Origin: Chlamydiales bacterium
GTDB taxonomy: Bacteria > Chlamydiota > Chlamydiia > Chlamydiales > Simkaniaceae
Length of the DNA: 64,000 nucleotides
Assembly (NCBI GenBank): GCA_024233515.1
Contig: JACKPO010000009.1
Location: 25,844 to 89,843 of the forward strand
Reading direction: 5' to 3'
Shown here: in pieces, positions 32,893 through 42,605 of the stretch
Layout: each line of letters starts with the position of its first letter
Position numbering within the stretch: position 1 is the first letter of the stretch
Notes under the pieces: model-generated
What the model was told of the DNA's origin: nothing
The model's database searches: none
What the model saw: the letters and a program-made list of their open reading frames with translations, nothing else
Translations under genes and position numbers: made by a program

Positions 32893-35800
32893 ATGAATAT
32901 TAGCCGCGATGTTCCTCATAAAGCCAATCATGTCCTTCATCTAGTGATGGTGGCGTTTTTAATGATTGCCCTCCGCGTGTGGTACTTGGGAACGATTAAG
33001 CATGACGAGTACCTGGAGAAAGCGTTAAAGCCTCAGCGGCGAACGGTGGTAGAGCCTGCCCTCAGAGGGACGATCCGCGATCGATTCAATGTCCCTTTAG
33101 CCATCAATAAAGTCCAGTACAACGCAGCGGTTTGCTTCGATCGGATCCGTGAGATCCCCCTTGCGATCTGGGAACGGGATAAGACAGGAAAAAAGGTGAA
33201 GGTTTACGAGCGGCGCCTCTATATCGAGAAGCTCTCCAAGATGCTCGCAGAGAAGCTCGAAATGGATCCTGTCGCGATTGAGGACCTTATCTACAGCAAA
33301 GCCTCTATCTTCCCCAACACTCCCTTTGTTTTGAAGGAGGACATTTCAGAAGAACTCTACTACCGCCTCCGATTCATGGAAAAGGATTGGACTGGGCTCA
33401 CGATGCAACGGGGAGCTAAACGGTATTATCCTCAAGGAAAGGTAGGATCCGACCTGATAGGTTACATGGGGTCTATCAATGAAAAACAGTACCTCGCGGT
33501 GGCTGATGAGATCAAGGAACTTTCTCGGTTCTTAGACCAAAGAGAAGAAGGGCTTCCTGTCCCTCTCCCCAAGGGATTTTATAGCAGTCATGATGTAGAA
33601 AAACGGCTCAGCGAACTGAGGGAAAAGGCATATACCATCCACGCTCAAGTCGGGAAGGGAGGCATCGAACGGAAGTTTGATGAGGATCTCAGAGGAACCG
33701 TTGGAAAAAGGCAAGTAGAGATCGGAGCCAAAGGTCGTTTTATTCGAGACCTTCCAGGAGGAAAAGAAGCAGAGCCTGGAAACCGTCTCCTTCTTACTAT
33801 CTCTGCAGAGCTTCAACAGTATGCAGAAGAACTCTTAGTGCTTAATGAGCTGGACCGAGATAAGCATTTCTCCTTAGCAGGTAAAGGGCACGATAAGATT
33901 CGCCCCCCTTGGATGAAGGGAGGAGCGATTGTTGCGATGATCCCTGGAACTGGGGAAATTGTTGCGATGGCCTCTTATCCCCGTTTTGATCCAAATGACT
34001 TTATCCTGACCGATAAGGAGCGGGACGTTAAAGTAACAAACATCCACAAATGGCTTGAGAATGATCGTCACATCGGGGCGATTTGGGATGGATTTCTCCC
34101 TATGGAACGGGAATGGCAAACCTTCACAGAAAAACAGCCCTTAAATTGGGACACTTACCTCGACCACGTTTTATCCTTAAATTGCCAAGTCAGAAAAATC
34201 CTTCGCAAAATTCCCACGATCTACGAGGCAATCCATCTTCAACATGTGATGGAAGCGCTGAAACGCGTTTTAGAACAAAACACAATGGCGGAAACGATTG
34301 CCCTCCTTTATCCCGAAGGAAAAGAGGAGGGAACAACCCTCTCTCTTGTTCAAGAAATCCGAAAAGAAATCGACCCCTATCTCAAACCCATTAAATCCAA
34401 TAAAGATAAGCTGTTATTTCTTGATCTTCTCCGCCTAATGGCCTCGGGGAACCTCTTCAATGAAGAAGCCCTTGAAGAAGGACGTGCCTATTCTCCTTTG
34501 AAGTATCGACAGCTGTGCCAAGCCTTCGTCCAAGTCAAAAAAGAGGTCAAAGAGCGGGTGGCTTCTTTGTACCACGAACGAATTTTTCCTCGGTGGCGAA
34601 ACAAACACTTTAAGGCTTATTTGAAGGAAAAACGGGAAGATGAAAAGGAGAGAAAAACCTATGCTCATCCCTACACAGATTATTTAGAGGAAAGTGAAAG
34701 GAAACTGTTCGCAACATTTTGGAAAGAAAACAAATGGGCCTTTTTTGATGCCTTTATCTACGGAAATGTTTCCGATCACTTGGAGCTCCAGCCTTTTCTC
34801 TTTCACCTGATCCTGAAAAGTAAAGAGGTCGAAGGCCCCCTTAAAGAAGCCCTTGCTTACGTGCAAAATAAATCTCCTTCCCTCTCATTCCTAGCAACTA
34901 TCCGTTCTTTTGAGGAATTAACCGATCCCCTATATGGGTATTATTTTTCGCTCAGAAAAAAAACGCTTCAAGGGCTTGCTAGTGCTTTTTACCCACGCAA
35001 TGGATTTGGGTATGGAACCTCATATGCCTACGGACGGGCAACCCCTATTGGATCCATTTTTAAAGTTGTCACAGGATACGAAGCGCTAAAACAACTTTAC
35101 TTGGCTCATGAAGATCACCATCTTCCTCTCCGTGATTTAAATCCGCTTGACATTATCGATGAATACAATCCAAAGATCATGACTGATTCAGGGATGGTTT
35201 TGGGACGTTATCTTGACGGAACACTCATCACCCGTCATCACAAAGGGGGACGAATGCCAAGAAGCCACGCGACGTTAGGAAGGGTCGACTTTCGAGCAGC
35301 CATGGAACGCTCCAGTAATATTTATTTCTCGCTTCTTGCAAGTGAAATCATTCAGCACCCTGCAGATCTGCAGAAAACAACAGAGCGCTTTGGATTTGGA
35401 AGGCCGACAGGGGTTGATCTCATTGGAGAAATCGGCGGATATGTTCCCGACGATATCCGCTCAAATCAGACAGGCCTTTATGCCTTTGCGATTGGACAAC
35501 ATTCCCTCGTTGTGACCCCTCTCCAGACTGCCTCGATGCTCGGAACGATTGGGAATGGAGGGACCGTTTTAAAGCCTCAAATTGTCAAGCTCAAGGCAAA
35601 CCCTCAAGGAGTCGATGTTGTCAATCCAAAAATAAGAAGGACTATGGACATGCCTCCAAGAGTCCGCTCAGAACTTCTCGAAGGGATGAAGCGTGTTGTC
35701 ATGGGTGATAAAGGACCTGTTCAACCTTACCGCATCCGCGCGCTTTACGAACACCCCAAATGGATCCCTGACTATAAAGCGATTCAACCTCAATTTATCG

Positions 35801-36054
35801 GAAAAACTTCCACGGCTGAATTCATGTATCGTCCTTTTCTCGATCGTGAAGGGGAACCGCTGATGTGTAAAGATATTTGGTTCGGAGGACTCTCTTTCAA
35901 AGAAGGAGATGATTACCGAATCGATATGCCTGATCTTTCTGTCGTCGTGTATTTAAAATTCGGAGACTATGGGAAAGAAGCCGCTCCTCTTGCTGCGCTT
36001 TTAATAAAGAGGTGGAGAGAAATATGCTCAAAAAATTATAATGACGCCCAATGA
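32893..36054 (+). CDS. Penicillin-binding protein 2 (large chlamydial type)
   Basis: 1053 residues from ATG 32893. One N-terminal membrane anchor (about 15-35), then the PBP2 dimerisation region (R-G-T-I-R-D-R-F-N-V-P-L near 55, R-Y-Y-P near 180). The transpeptidase motifs are S-I-F-K (Ser about 721), S-S-N (807-809) and K-T-S (971-973; the usual K-T-G has Ser in place of Gly). A charged helical insert of about 300 residues between them makes the protein far longer than E. coli PBP2 but matches the C. trachomatis CT682-type PBP, also over 1000 residues. It cross-links the septal peptidoglycan ring. Overlaps the next gene by 4 bases. Confidence 0.92.
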   Translation: MNISRDVPHKANHVLHLVMVAFLMIALRVWYLGTIKHDEYLEKALKPQRRTVVEPALRGTIRDRFNVPLAINKVQYNAAVCFDRIREIPLAIWERDKTGKKVKVYERRLYIEKLSKMLAEKLEMDPVAIEDLIYSKASIFPNTPFVLKEDISEELYYRLRFMEKDWTGLTMQRGAKRYYPQGKVGSDLIGYMGSINEKQYLAVADEIKELSRFLDQREEGLPVPLPKGFYSSHDVEKRLSELREKAYTIHAQVGKGGIERKFDEDLRGTVGKRQVEIGAKGRFIRDLPGGKEAEPGNRLLLTISAELQQYAEELLVLNELDRDKHFSLAGKGHDKIRPPWMKGGAIVAMIPGTGEIVAMASYPRFDPNDFILTDKERDVKVTNIHKWLENDRHIGAIWDGFLPMEREWQTFTEKQPLNWDTYLDHVLSLNCQVRKILRKIPTIYEAIHLQHVMEALKRVLEQNTMAETIALLYPEGKEEGTTLSLVQEIRKEIDPYLKPIKSNKDKLLFLDLLRLMASGNLFNEEALEEGRAYSPLKYRQLCQAFVQVKKEVKERVASLYHERIFPRWRNKHFKAYLKEKREDEKERKTYAHPYTDYLEESERKLFATFWKENKWAFFDAFIYGNVSDHLELQPFLFHLILKSKEVEGPLKEALAYVQNKSPSLSFLATIRSFEELTDPLYGYYFSLRKKTLQGLASAFYPRNGFGYGTSYAYGRATPIGSIFKVVTGYEALKQLYLAHEDHHLPLRDLNPLDIIDEYNPKIMTDSGMVLGRYLDGTLITRHHKGGRMPRSHATLGRVDFRAAMERSSNIYFSLLASEIIQHPADLQKTTERFGFGRPTGVDLIGEIGGYVPDDIRSNQTGLYAFAIGQHSLVVTPLQTASMLGTIGNGGTVLKPQIVKLKANPQGVDVVNPKIRRTMDMPPRVRSELLEGMKRVVMGDKGPVQPYRIRALYEHPKWIPDYKAIQPQFIGKTSTAEFMYRPFLDREGEPLMCKDIWFGGLSFKEGDDYRIDMPDLSVVVYLKFGDYGKEAAPLAALLIKRWREICSKNYNDAQ

Positions 36055-37499
36055 AACGAAAGCTTCTTTATTTTTTCAGTGGGGCGCTCGTCGTCCTTTT
36101 TCCCTTTCTCAATGTCTTCTTTAAGGTATTTCGTGGGGTCTCGGTTTCTTTCGTTCACTTTTTTGAACGCCACGCCTCTTTTGACTTTAGAATCCCTTCT
36201 CTTTTTCAAAAATATATTCATTTCTATCTGACAGAGTTTTGGATTATTGGTCTAGTGATCAGTGCTTTTCTATTAAAAGAGGTCCGCCTTAAGGACTTTT
36301 TCTTCAACCGCCACTCCCGCTACTTGACGATTTACATTGGGGTTGCACTCCTTTCGATTATCCTTTCCATCTTCTCTACCTATTTCACTCAATATATCTA
36401 TGTTTTGAACTTACTGATCGCCTTTATGGCTTTTCACCTGATCTACCTTATTTTCCACCGACGCATCGATCTTATCCAACCTATTTTCTGGGCATTTTTG
36501 GCCGTTGCGGTGATCGAATCTCTGATTGGGATTGGTCAATTTCTCTATCAACAGAGCTTGGGACTCGCCTTTCTTGCCGAACCACAAATCACCCCTTATA
36601 TGAAGGATGTTCCTGTATTCCCTATGGATGAAACAAACCGAGCTTTTTTTAATCTTCTTCCTTGGATTTCTCCAGACCATTCCCTTGTTCTTCGATCTTT
36701 AGGAACCTTCGACCACCCAAATATTTTTGGTGCTTACCTCACCATTGCACTTTTTGTTACGTACTACCTCTTTATTTCTACAGAAAAAAAATCAGGGCGA
36801 GTTCTCCTCTATATCACCGTTCCCCTTTTGATATTAGCTCTTGGACTAACCTTTTCAAGAGGTCCTATCTTTGCATGGATCGCTGGAACCTTTCTCTTTT
36901 GTGGAATTGGATGGGTAAAGCGCTCTTCTTTTTCCCCACACGAAAAAAAGGGGCTGACCCTTCTCTCCATCTTAATCAGTCTAGGTGGTTTGGCGGCTCT
37001 TGGACTTTTACTCGATCATCTCACAGCACGTGGAGGTTTTTTAAACGCTAACACCATTTCTTCAAACTCAGATCAAGGAAGAATCGTCCTCTTTCAATTG
37101 GCTCTTCTCCTTATTAAATCCTTTCCCATCTTAGGAATTGGTTTTAATGGATATCCTATTTTTCCCTACGGGGATTTAGATTCTTATTTTGAAGGGGTGA
37201 ATGAAATTGGAGCCCATTCCCATAACATCTACCTACAAATTGCATCTGAAACAGGGATCATTGGATTGATTTTTGTAGGGCTCTTTCTCTTATCTCTTTT
37301 CAAACTTATTCGGAAAAATGAATTGTCCCTGCTTAAGCTAACGTTAGGGTCTATTCTTTTTACGTTTTTGTTGTTAGGTCTCGTGGATCACTTTCTATGG
37401 ACCTATAACTCCGGACGAATGATGTTTTTTCTATTTGCTGCTCTATTTGCCGCTGCTCTCACTCCCCCCAAAGAGAAAACAGCTATATCCTTAACGTAA
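36051..37499 (+). CDS. O-antigen ligase/polymerase-like membrane protein (Wzy/WaaL superfamily)
   Basis: 482 residues with about eleven or twelve membrane helices. The large extracytoplasmic loop between the last helices contains the Wzy_C-type pattern: F-D-H-P-N-I-F-G-A-Y near residue 222, R-G-P near 275 and A-H-S-H-N-I-Y-L-Q near 385, with the His commonly found in ligases and polymerases. It would join or polymerise surface glycan. ATG overlaps the PBP stop (ATGA), so it may be co-transcribed with PBP2. Convergent with the copolymerase gene, with a 9-base overlap. Confidence 0.8.
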   Translation: MKRKLLYFFSGALVVLFPFLNVFFKVFRGVSVSFVHFFERHASFDFRIPSLFQKYIHFYLTEFWIIGLVISAFLLKEVRLKDFFFNRHSRYLTIYIGVALLSIILSIFSTYFTQYIYVLNLLIAFMAFHLIYLIFHRRIDLIQPIFWAFLAVAVIESLIGIGQFLYQQSLGLAFLAEPQITPYMKDVPVFPMDETNRAFFNLLPWISPDHSLVLRSLGTFDHPNIFGAYLTIALFVTYYLFISTEKKSGRVLLYITVPLLILALGLTFSRGPIFAWIAGTFLFCGIGWVKRSSFSPHEKKGLTLLSILISLGGLAALGLLLDHLTARGGFLNANTISSNSDQGRIVLFQLALLLIKSFPILGIGFNGYPIFPYGDLDSYFEGVNEIGAHSHNIYLQIASETGIIGLIFVGLFLLSLFKLIRKNELSLLKLTLGSILFTFLLLGLVDHFLWTYNSGRMMFFLFAALFAAALTPPKEKTAISLT

Positions 37500-40292
37500 G
37501 AAAGCGAGTGATTTCCCCTTTCTTTCCCATTCAAAATAAGGGGATAGGTCATCCATTGATTCTCCGTCTAATCGAATCACCGTGTGATCGCAAGTTGGAA
37601 GGACCACCTTGGGAAGAACTTTCTTGGAACTTACAGGAAAAGCAAGCAAGAGATAGTCATAGCTTTTTTTCAACTTTTCGATAAGGTCTTGGAATCGTTT
37701 TTGCTTCACAAGTTCAGGAATTCTTTCTTCAGAACCCTCAAATGATAATCTCCCACCATAACTTTGGCTTTGGATATTGGGATCGTCCATTTTTCCTTCA
37801 AGATAAGCAGCTAGTCCGTTTGGTTTGATCTTTCTTGTCGGACTAAAATCGATCACAAGGACCCGTTTTTTTTCTAATGCAATAAGATCTGCAAGAGGTG
37901 TTACGAATTCTTTTTGTGTTCCCATGATAAGGGAAATAACTTTTGCATGCTCATTCTCTAGCAGAAGACTTAAATGGCGCAAGGTTTCAACTGTTTCTTT
38001 TCCTTTCAGGATTCCTAAAACTATTTTCCCTTTTTGCCGAAGATTTTTCAAGCTCATTGGAAATCCATGCTGAAGGGCATGGAAAAAGAGGAAAGCAAAC
38101 ACCATCATCCCTCCAATCAGTCCACCAATCCCCCCGAAAATCCAGAGAAGAGGACTTTTTGCCTTAATAGGAGTGCTCGCATGATTGATTGGCTTTGCTT
38201 TTAGGATTGAGACATCATTTTCGATATTTTTAGATTCGACAAGTTTAACGAGCGACTCAAGCATTCCTTGATTCAGGTCCGCACTAAACTGAAGTTGGCG
38301 CTCCTTTAACCAGAGATCAGGAACCCCTGAGAGCTCTGATTTCACCTCGTAAAGTTGACCACGGATCAACTCTTCTTCCTTATTTAAGTAAAGGAGTTGC
38401 TCGTCAATCCGATCTTGAATTTGCTTTTCCACCAAAGCAATCTCTTGCCCAAGAAGATCGACAATCGTTCGTTGAATCTTTTGAATCCGTTGATCCAATC
38501 TCTCCAGATCCGATTGTGTTAAAGCGATCGTTTCTTTCATGTGACGCTTTAAGTCATTTTTCTTCAGCTGGAGTTTCTTTTCTAACCGTTCACTTTCCTT
38601 TTCAGTGTAATCTCTCTCCCTCTGTAGTTTTTGATTGAGATCCCCCATTTCCCGTACAAGATCTTGACCAATCCCATCTGGAAAGGCTGCGGTAAGCGAA
38701 ATATACTCGACATCGTCCTTATCTAAGGCTCGGCAGGCTACCTCCATTTGATTCAAGTGAAGATCTGTTTCATCTCTCTTTTTAATTGTATTTAGAAGGA
38801 GCGTCCTTGCGGTTTTGAGATCGATCCCCTGATATTCAGGTTCAACAGGAATTCCTGAAATCAACCGTTTTTTCAAAACCTCTTCTTGCAAGGATAAAAG
38901 ACGGAGGTTTTGACGGCACCACTGCTTAGTTAACCCGGAAGTATTTCCTAAAAGATGGTGGAATCTTTTCTTCTCATTTTGAACATGAGAAAGCTGCTCT
39001 CCAGAAAGAATAGAAGGCTTTTGACTCAGAAGCATCCTCTCTCTTTCTTTGTTTGGAGAGGCAAGGGACGCAAAAAATTGGTGGATCCCAGTTGTTGTCT
39101 CTAACTTCTCTTTTTGGAGAGTGTCAAGCTGCTTGACATAGTGCCCGATCTTCTCTTCAGTCTGAAAAGAAGGGGAAAGGGCTAAACTCAATTCATCTTT
39201 TTCTTTTGAAAGACTGTAGAGATTATCTTGGAGAGTTCCGACTTCTTGCCCTGCAGGGAGAATTGTCCAAGGATCTGCTTCTGATAACCGCTTACGCTTC
39301 ATCTCAAGAGCATGTAAATCTCCTGTATATTTCAACCTTCTTTCCTGAAAAAGAGGGAGATGTTGACCAAGAGTAAAGGCCCCTCTTTCTTTGAGGCTTT
39401 CCTTCATGTAATTGACATGCGTTTGCAGGTATCCATCCATTTTTTGGCAATACTCATCTCTCCTTTTTTCTAAATAGGCCATTTGAGCTTGAGAGAGGGT
39501 TTGGTTTTCGACCAACAAATAGCGCCGATAAGATTCCATGAGAGCATTCACAAACTTCTTCCCAAAACAACGCTTGGGATAGGTAAAATGAATATGGATA
39601 AATTCTGAGTTCGTCTTGTCAGATTTGATTTCTAACTTCTCTAATAGATGGTGACAGACCTCTTCAAAAGGAAGAATGGAAAAGGGATATGAGGAGCGGA
39701 GTTTAAGTTCTCTAGGAACTGTTTCGATCGTGAAGGTAACGTCGCTCGCTGTAAGGGGGATTCCCACTTCACCGACAGCAATAAGACGTTCTTTTCGGTC
39801 TCTAAGCTCAAAGAGTTCTTTAGACCGAAAAAAAAGTTTGAACCGCTTCACACGCTCTCCAGAATAAGAGATCTCTTTGAACGAAAATGTTTCTTCCTCA
39901 ACCAAAGGAACCCTTAATTCTGCTGACAAAGACCGCCTGCATTGACGCAACCTTTCAGATAGTGCTGAGCGTTCTTGTACCACTCCTTGAAGTCCCAATT
40001 GCTCAATGACAGGTTGAATCACTGGGGTCGATGTCAAAAGAACATGACCACCTTGCTTTTCAACGGAAACATCGATGGATTTTAGTAGGGTATTGAATGC
40101 ACTTTTTGTTTCCCCACTATTTTTTTCATGATCTTTAAAAATAGCATGAATTTTATGCTTCACGGGGACTTGACTACGGACCCAAAAGCCACCCACCCCA
40201 AAAACCAAAACACCAACGACGATCCATAAATATGAGCGACAAAATAACTCTTTGATGTCAGAGAACAGGATAAAATGATCGTCGTTACTCAT
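37491..40292 (-). CDS. Polysaccharide copolymerase (Wzz/GumC-like) with degenerate BY-kinase domain
   Basis: 933 residues. Membrane helix 1 is near residues 15-35 and helix 2 near 712-735; between them lies a very long periplasmic region with several coiled-coil stretches. The C-terminal ~190 residues resemble bacterial tyrosine kinases (Wzc/CapB): V-I-S-L-I-M-G-T-Q-K-E, where the Walker A G-x-G-K-S/T should be, and K-R-V-L-V-I-D-F-S as the Walker A' strand. The P-loop lysine motif is missing and no Tyr-rich tail is present, so kinase activity is unlikely. It would set chain length of an exported polymer. Overlaps the export gene by 4 bases. Confidence 0.82.
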   Translation of the reverse strand: MSNDDHFILFSDIKELFCRSYLWIVVGVLVFGVGGFWVRSQVPVKHKIHAIFKDHEKNSGETKSAFNTLLKSIDVSVEKQGGHVLLTSTPVIQPVIEQLGLQGVVQERSALSERLRQCRRSLSAELRVPLVEEETFSFKEISYSGERVKRFKLFFRSKELFELRDRKERLIAVGEVGIPLTASDVTFTIETVPRELKLRSSYPFSILPFEEVCHHLLEKLEIKSDKTNSEFIHIHFTYPKRCFGKKFVNALMESYRRYLLVENQTLSQAQMAYLEKRRDEYCQKMDGYLQTHVNYMKESLKERGAFTLGQHLPLFQERRLKYTGDLHALEMKRKRLSEADPWTILPAGQEVGTLQDNLYSLSKEKDELSLALSPSFQTEEKIGHYVKQLDTLQKEKLETTTGIHQFFASLASPNKERERMLLSQKPSILSGEQLSHVQNEKKRFHHLLGNTSGLTKQWCRQNLRLLSLQEEVLKKRLISGIPVEPEYQGIDLKTARTLLLNTIKKRDETDLHLNQMEVACRALDKDDVEYISLTAAFPDGIGQDLVREMGDLNQKLQRERDYTEKESERLEKKLQLKKNDLKRHMKETIALTQSDLERLDQRIQKIQRTIVDLLGQEIALVEKQIQDRIDEQLLYLNKEEELIRGQLYEVKSELSGVPDLWLKERQLQFSADLNQGMLESLVKLVESKNIENDVSILKAKPINHASTPIKAKSPLLWIFGGIGGLIGGMMVFAFLFFHALQHGFPMSLKNLRQKGKIVLGILKGKETVETLRHLSLLLENEHAKVISLIMGTQKEFVTPLADLIALEKKRVLVIDFSPTRKIKPNGLAAYLEGKMDDPNIQSQSYGGRLSFEGSEERIPELVKQKRFQDLIEKLKKSYDYLLLAFPVSSKKVLPKVVLPTCDHTVIRLDGESMDDLSPYFEWERKGKSLAFLR

Positions 40293-41341
40293 TGGATCGC
40301 AATGACCCCCGATACCCCTTTTCGTAAGAGCTCAATTCCTGTGAGTGTGGGGAAGATTTGCTGGATGAACCGGTTCCATTCTGTAATGGGCGTCGCTGCC
40401 ACATAAACAATATCCCCAGGCATCAAGAGCATACTCGTTGTTGGAAGGCGAAGAACATGCTTCCAATTCAACGTATAGATCTTGGGACGTAACACATTTC
40501 CCCGAATCACTTGGATCACCCCTTTATCGCCTGTATAGGGAATCCCTCCTGCTAGGGCAAGCGCTTCACGTAGAGGCATAAAACCTGAAGGGAGGCTAAA
40601 AACACCCTCTTTTCTTACCTCGCCCATAACCATGATTGAGGAAGAGCTTGCTTCAGCGATATAAATCTTATCCCCTCCACGCATAACGACATTTTGGCTC
40701 ATATCTCCCTCTTTCATCAGCCGATGCATATCAACAGGAAGAGGTCGATCCCCTCTTACGAGGTAACTTTTAAACAGATTCGCATCAGGAGGAACTTTAG
40801 CTTCAGCAAGGACTTCAAAAAGACGTTTACTTCCATTAACAGGGATCGAAGAGGAGCTCACAAGTCCTGCAAGTTCTATCTTCTTCGTATTCCGTTTCTC
40901 AAACGCAAGAAAGACCTCTACCCCGTCAATTTCTCGATCATAGGCCTTTTGAATTTTCTCTCTTGCTTCACCAAGCTTTAATCCCTTTACCTCGATCGGT
41001 TCTAGATCAGGAAGACGGATCGTTCCTTCGGAAACAGCATAGCCTATTTCCTCTCCAATCGAGCGGACCGCTCCTGAAAGATCCCCTCTGATGGGCTGAA
41101 AAATTGCCACTTTGAGAACATCCCCATTATCAATGGTATTGGGATATTCTTCTAAAAGGACAGGGTCCAAGGTCATCAAGGGGTGCCCTTCCATCTGCAA
41201 AATAGAAAATTTTCCCTCTTTTATTTTGTAGCTGTCGATTACAAATTCATCGGCCCCGACAACCTCGCTCCCTTTAAACGGTGTGTTAGAACATCCAACA
41301 AGCATTCCCCCAATGACTAGTAGTATACAAATTCTCATCAT
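40289..41341 (-). CDS. Outer membrane polysaccharide export lipoprotein (Wza-like)
   Basis: 350 residues. Lipoprotein signal with L-V-G-C (Cys about 17). A Poly_export domain lies at about residues 75-160 (N-G-D-V-L-K-V-A-I-F... V-S-E-G-T-I-R-L-P). Two SLBB-type repeats follow, including G-E-V-R-K-E-G-V-F-S-L and L-A-L-A-G-G-I-P. The C-terminal region lacks the obvious amphipathic Wza helix, but M-P-G-D-I-V-Y-V is conserved. With the copolymerase, it builds the envelope-spanning export channel. Confidence 0.87.
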   Translation of the reverse strand: MMRICILLVIGGMLVGCSNTPFKGSEVVGADEFVIDSYKIKEGKFSILQMEGHPLMTLDPVLLEEYPNTIDNGDVLKVAIFQPIRGDLSGAVRSIGEEIGYAVSEGTIRLPDLEPIEVKGLKLGEAREKIQKAYDREIDGVEVFLAFEKRNTKKIELAGLVSSSSIPVNGSKRLFEVLAEAKVPPDANLFKSYLVRGDRPLPVDMHRLMKEGDMSQNVVMRGGDKIYIAEASSSSIMVMGEVRKEGVFSLPSGFMPLREALALAGGIPYTGDKGVIQVIRGNVLRPKIYTLNWKHVLRLPTTSMLLMPGDIVYVAATPITEWNRFIQQIFPTLTGIELLRKGVSGVIAIQ

Positions 41342-41355
41342 GCTATGCTTAAACC

Positions 41356-42321
41356 ATGGAAACTCAAAAAAAGATTTTAATAACCGGCATTGCTGGCTTT
41401 ATTGGCTTTCATTTAGCTTCGTTCCTAATTAAAAAAGAAGATTATGTGATTGGGTGTGATAATTTCAACGATTATTATACACCTGAGCTCAAAAAGAGTC
41501 GCGCTGAAAAGTTAACACAAGAAGGAATCGAAATTCTTTCTCTCGACATCCAAAACCTCTCTTCCCACATTGATCTTTTCAAAGAAAAAGGGATCACACA
41601 CATCGTTCACCTTGCCGCCCAAGCAGGGGTCCGTTACTCGATCACCCATCCCATGCCCTATGGAGACTCCAACCTTACTGGCTTCCTTTCTGTTTTAGAA
41701 CTTGCCCGAGCTCTCGAAGCCAAACTTATCTTTGCTTCTTCCTCTTCTGTCTACGGTGGAAATACAAAAATCCCCTTCTCAGAGACCGATCCGACAGAAA
41801 ACCCCATTAGCCTCTATGCCGCAACAAAAAAAGCGGGAGAACTTCTTGCCAAAAGTTACCATCATCTCTATCAAATCCCCATGACAGGACTCCGTTTCTT
41901 CACCGTCTATGGTCCGTGGGGACGCCCTGACATGGCCTACTTCTCCTTTGCTGAAAAAATTGCAAAAGGACTCCCTATTCCAGTGTTTAACCATGGGAAA
42001 ATGGAGCGAGACTTTACCTATATCGATGATATTATCGAGGGAACCGCTGCTGCTATCGACCACTGCTCCGGCTTCGAAATCTACAACCTGGGCAATAACC
42101 AACCTGAACCCCTCATGAACCTCATTACCCTCCTTGAATCTGCCCTGGGAAAAAAGGCCCATCTCGACTACAAACCAATGCAGCCCGGCGATGTCACCAC
42201 CACCTTTGCTGACATCTCCAAAGCCCAAAAAAATCTAGGCTTCCACCCAAAAACCTCTCTCTCAACCGGTATCGGCAAATTCACCGACTGGCTCCTTGAG
42301 TACCAAGGCGCAACAGTATGA
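41356..42321 (+). CDS. NAD-dependent nucleotide-sugar epimerase (UDP-glucuronate 4-epimerase-like)
   Basis: 321 residues, extended SDR. G-I-A-G-F-I-G-F-H near residue 11, D-N-F-N-D-Y-Y-T-P-E-L-K near 35 (the signature of the UDP-GlcA epimerase LspL/Cap1J group), S-S-S-S-V-Y-G near 125 and Y-A-A-T-K-K near 155. It would provide UDP-galacturonate for the neighbouring polymer system. Divergent from the export gene with a 14-base gap, so both promoters must overlap neighbouring coding sequence. Confidence 0.85.
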   Translation: METQKKILITGIAGFIGFHLASFLIKKEDYVIGCDNFNDYYTPELKKSRAEKLTQEGIEILSLDIQNLSSHIDLFKEKGITHIVHLAAQAGVRYSITHPMPYGDSNLTGFLSVLELARALEAKLIFASSSSVYGGNTKIPFSETDPTENPISLYAATKKAGELLAKSYHHLYQIPMTGLRFFTVYGPWGRPDMAYFSFAEKIAKGLPIPVFNHGKMERDFTYIDDIIEGTAAAIDHCSGFEIYNLGNNQPEPLMNLITLLESALGKKAHLDYKPMQPGDVTTTFADISKAQKNLGFHPKTSLSTGIGKFTDWLLEYQGATV

Positions 42322-42329
42322 GTTGTCGT

Positions 42330-42602
42330 TTAAGACCCAACAACTATCTTTGCTAAGACTCCCACCGTAGAATCTAAAAGTTTTGCAACAAAGTACCCGC
42401 CTATGAAAGCGTTTGCTAGCCTTATTTTTACAGAGTACTTGCTACTCAGCGCATAAAAACTAAGATAAAGAACCGCTACCAGAAAAAAAATTGGTTCAAA
42501 AACCTCTTGGGAAAGGACAGCATTTAATATTGCTATTATGCACAGCGTGGCAGATAGAAACATCCACTCTCTTTTTGGAAAATCTTTTACTCTTGTAATC
42601 AT
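42330..42602 (-). CDS. Unknown small membrane protein (cassette II, gene 2)
   Basis: 90 residues with three hydrophobic segments (about 13-30, 35-52, 62-85) and a basic N terminus. No enzyme motif. It starts 3 bases after the stop of the gene at 42606-43148, forming a two-gene unit. The pattern V-K-I-R-L-A, then G-Y-F-V-A-K-L-L, parallels N-K-I-L-A, then Y-A-I-A-K-L-V in the membrane protein at 16447, suggesting a shared origin. The 16-kb version is longer by one or two helices. Confidence 0.55.
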   Translation of the reverse strand: MITRVKDFPKREWMFLSATLCIIAILNAVLSQEVFEPIFFLVAVLYLSFYALSSKYSVKIRLANAFIGGYFVAKLLDSTVGVLAKIVVGS

Positions 42603-42605
42603 AAG

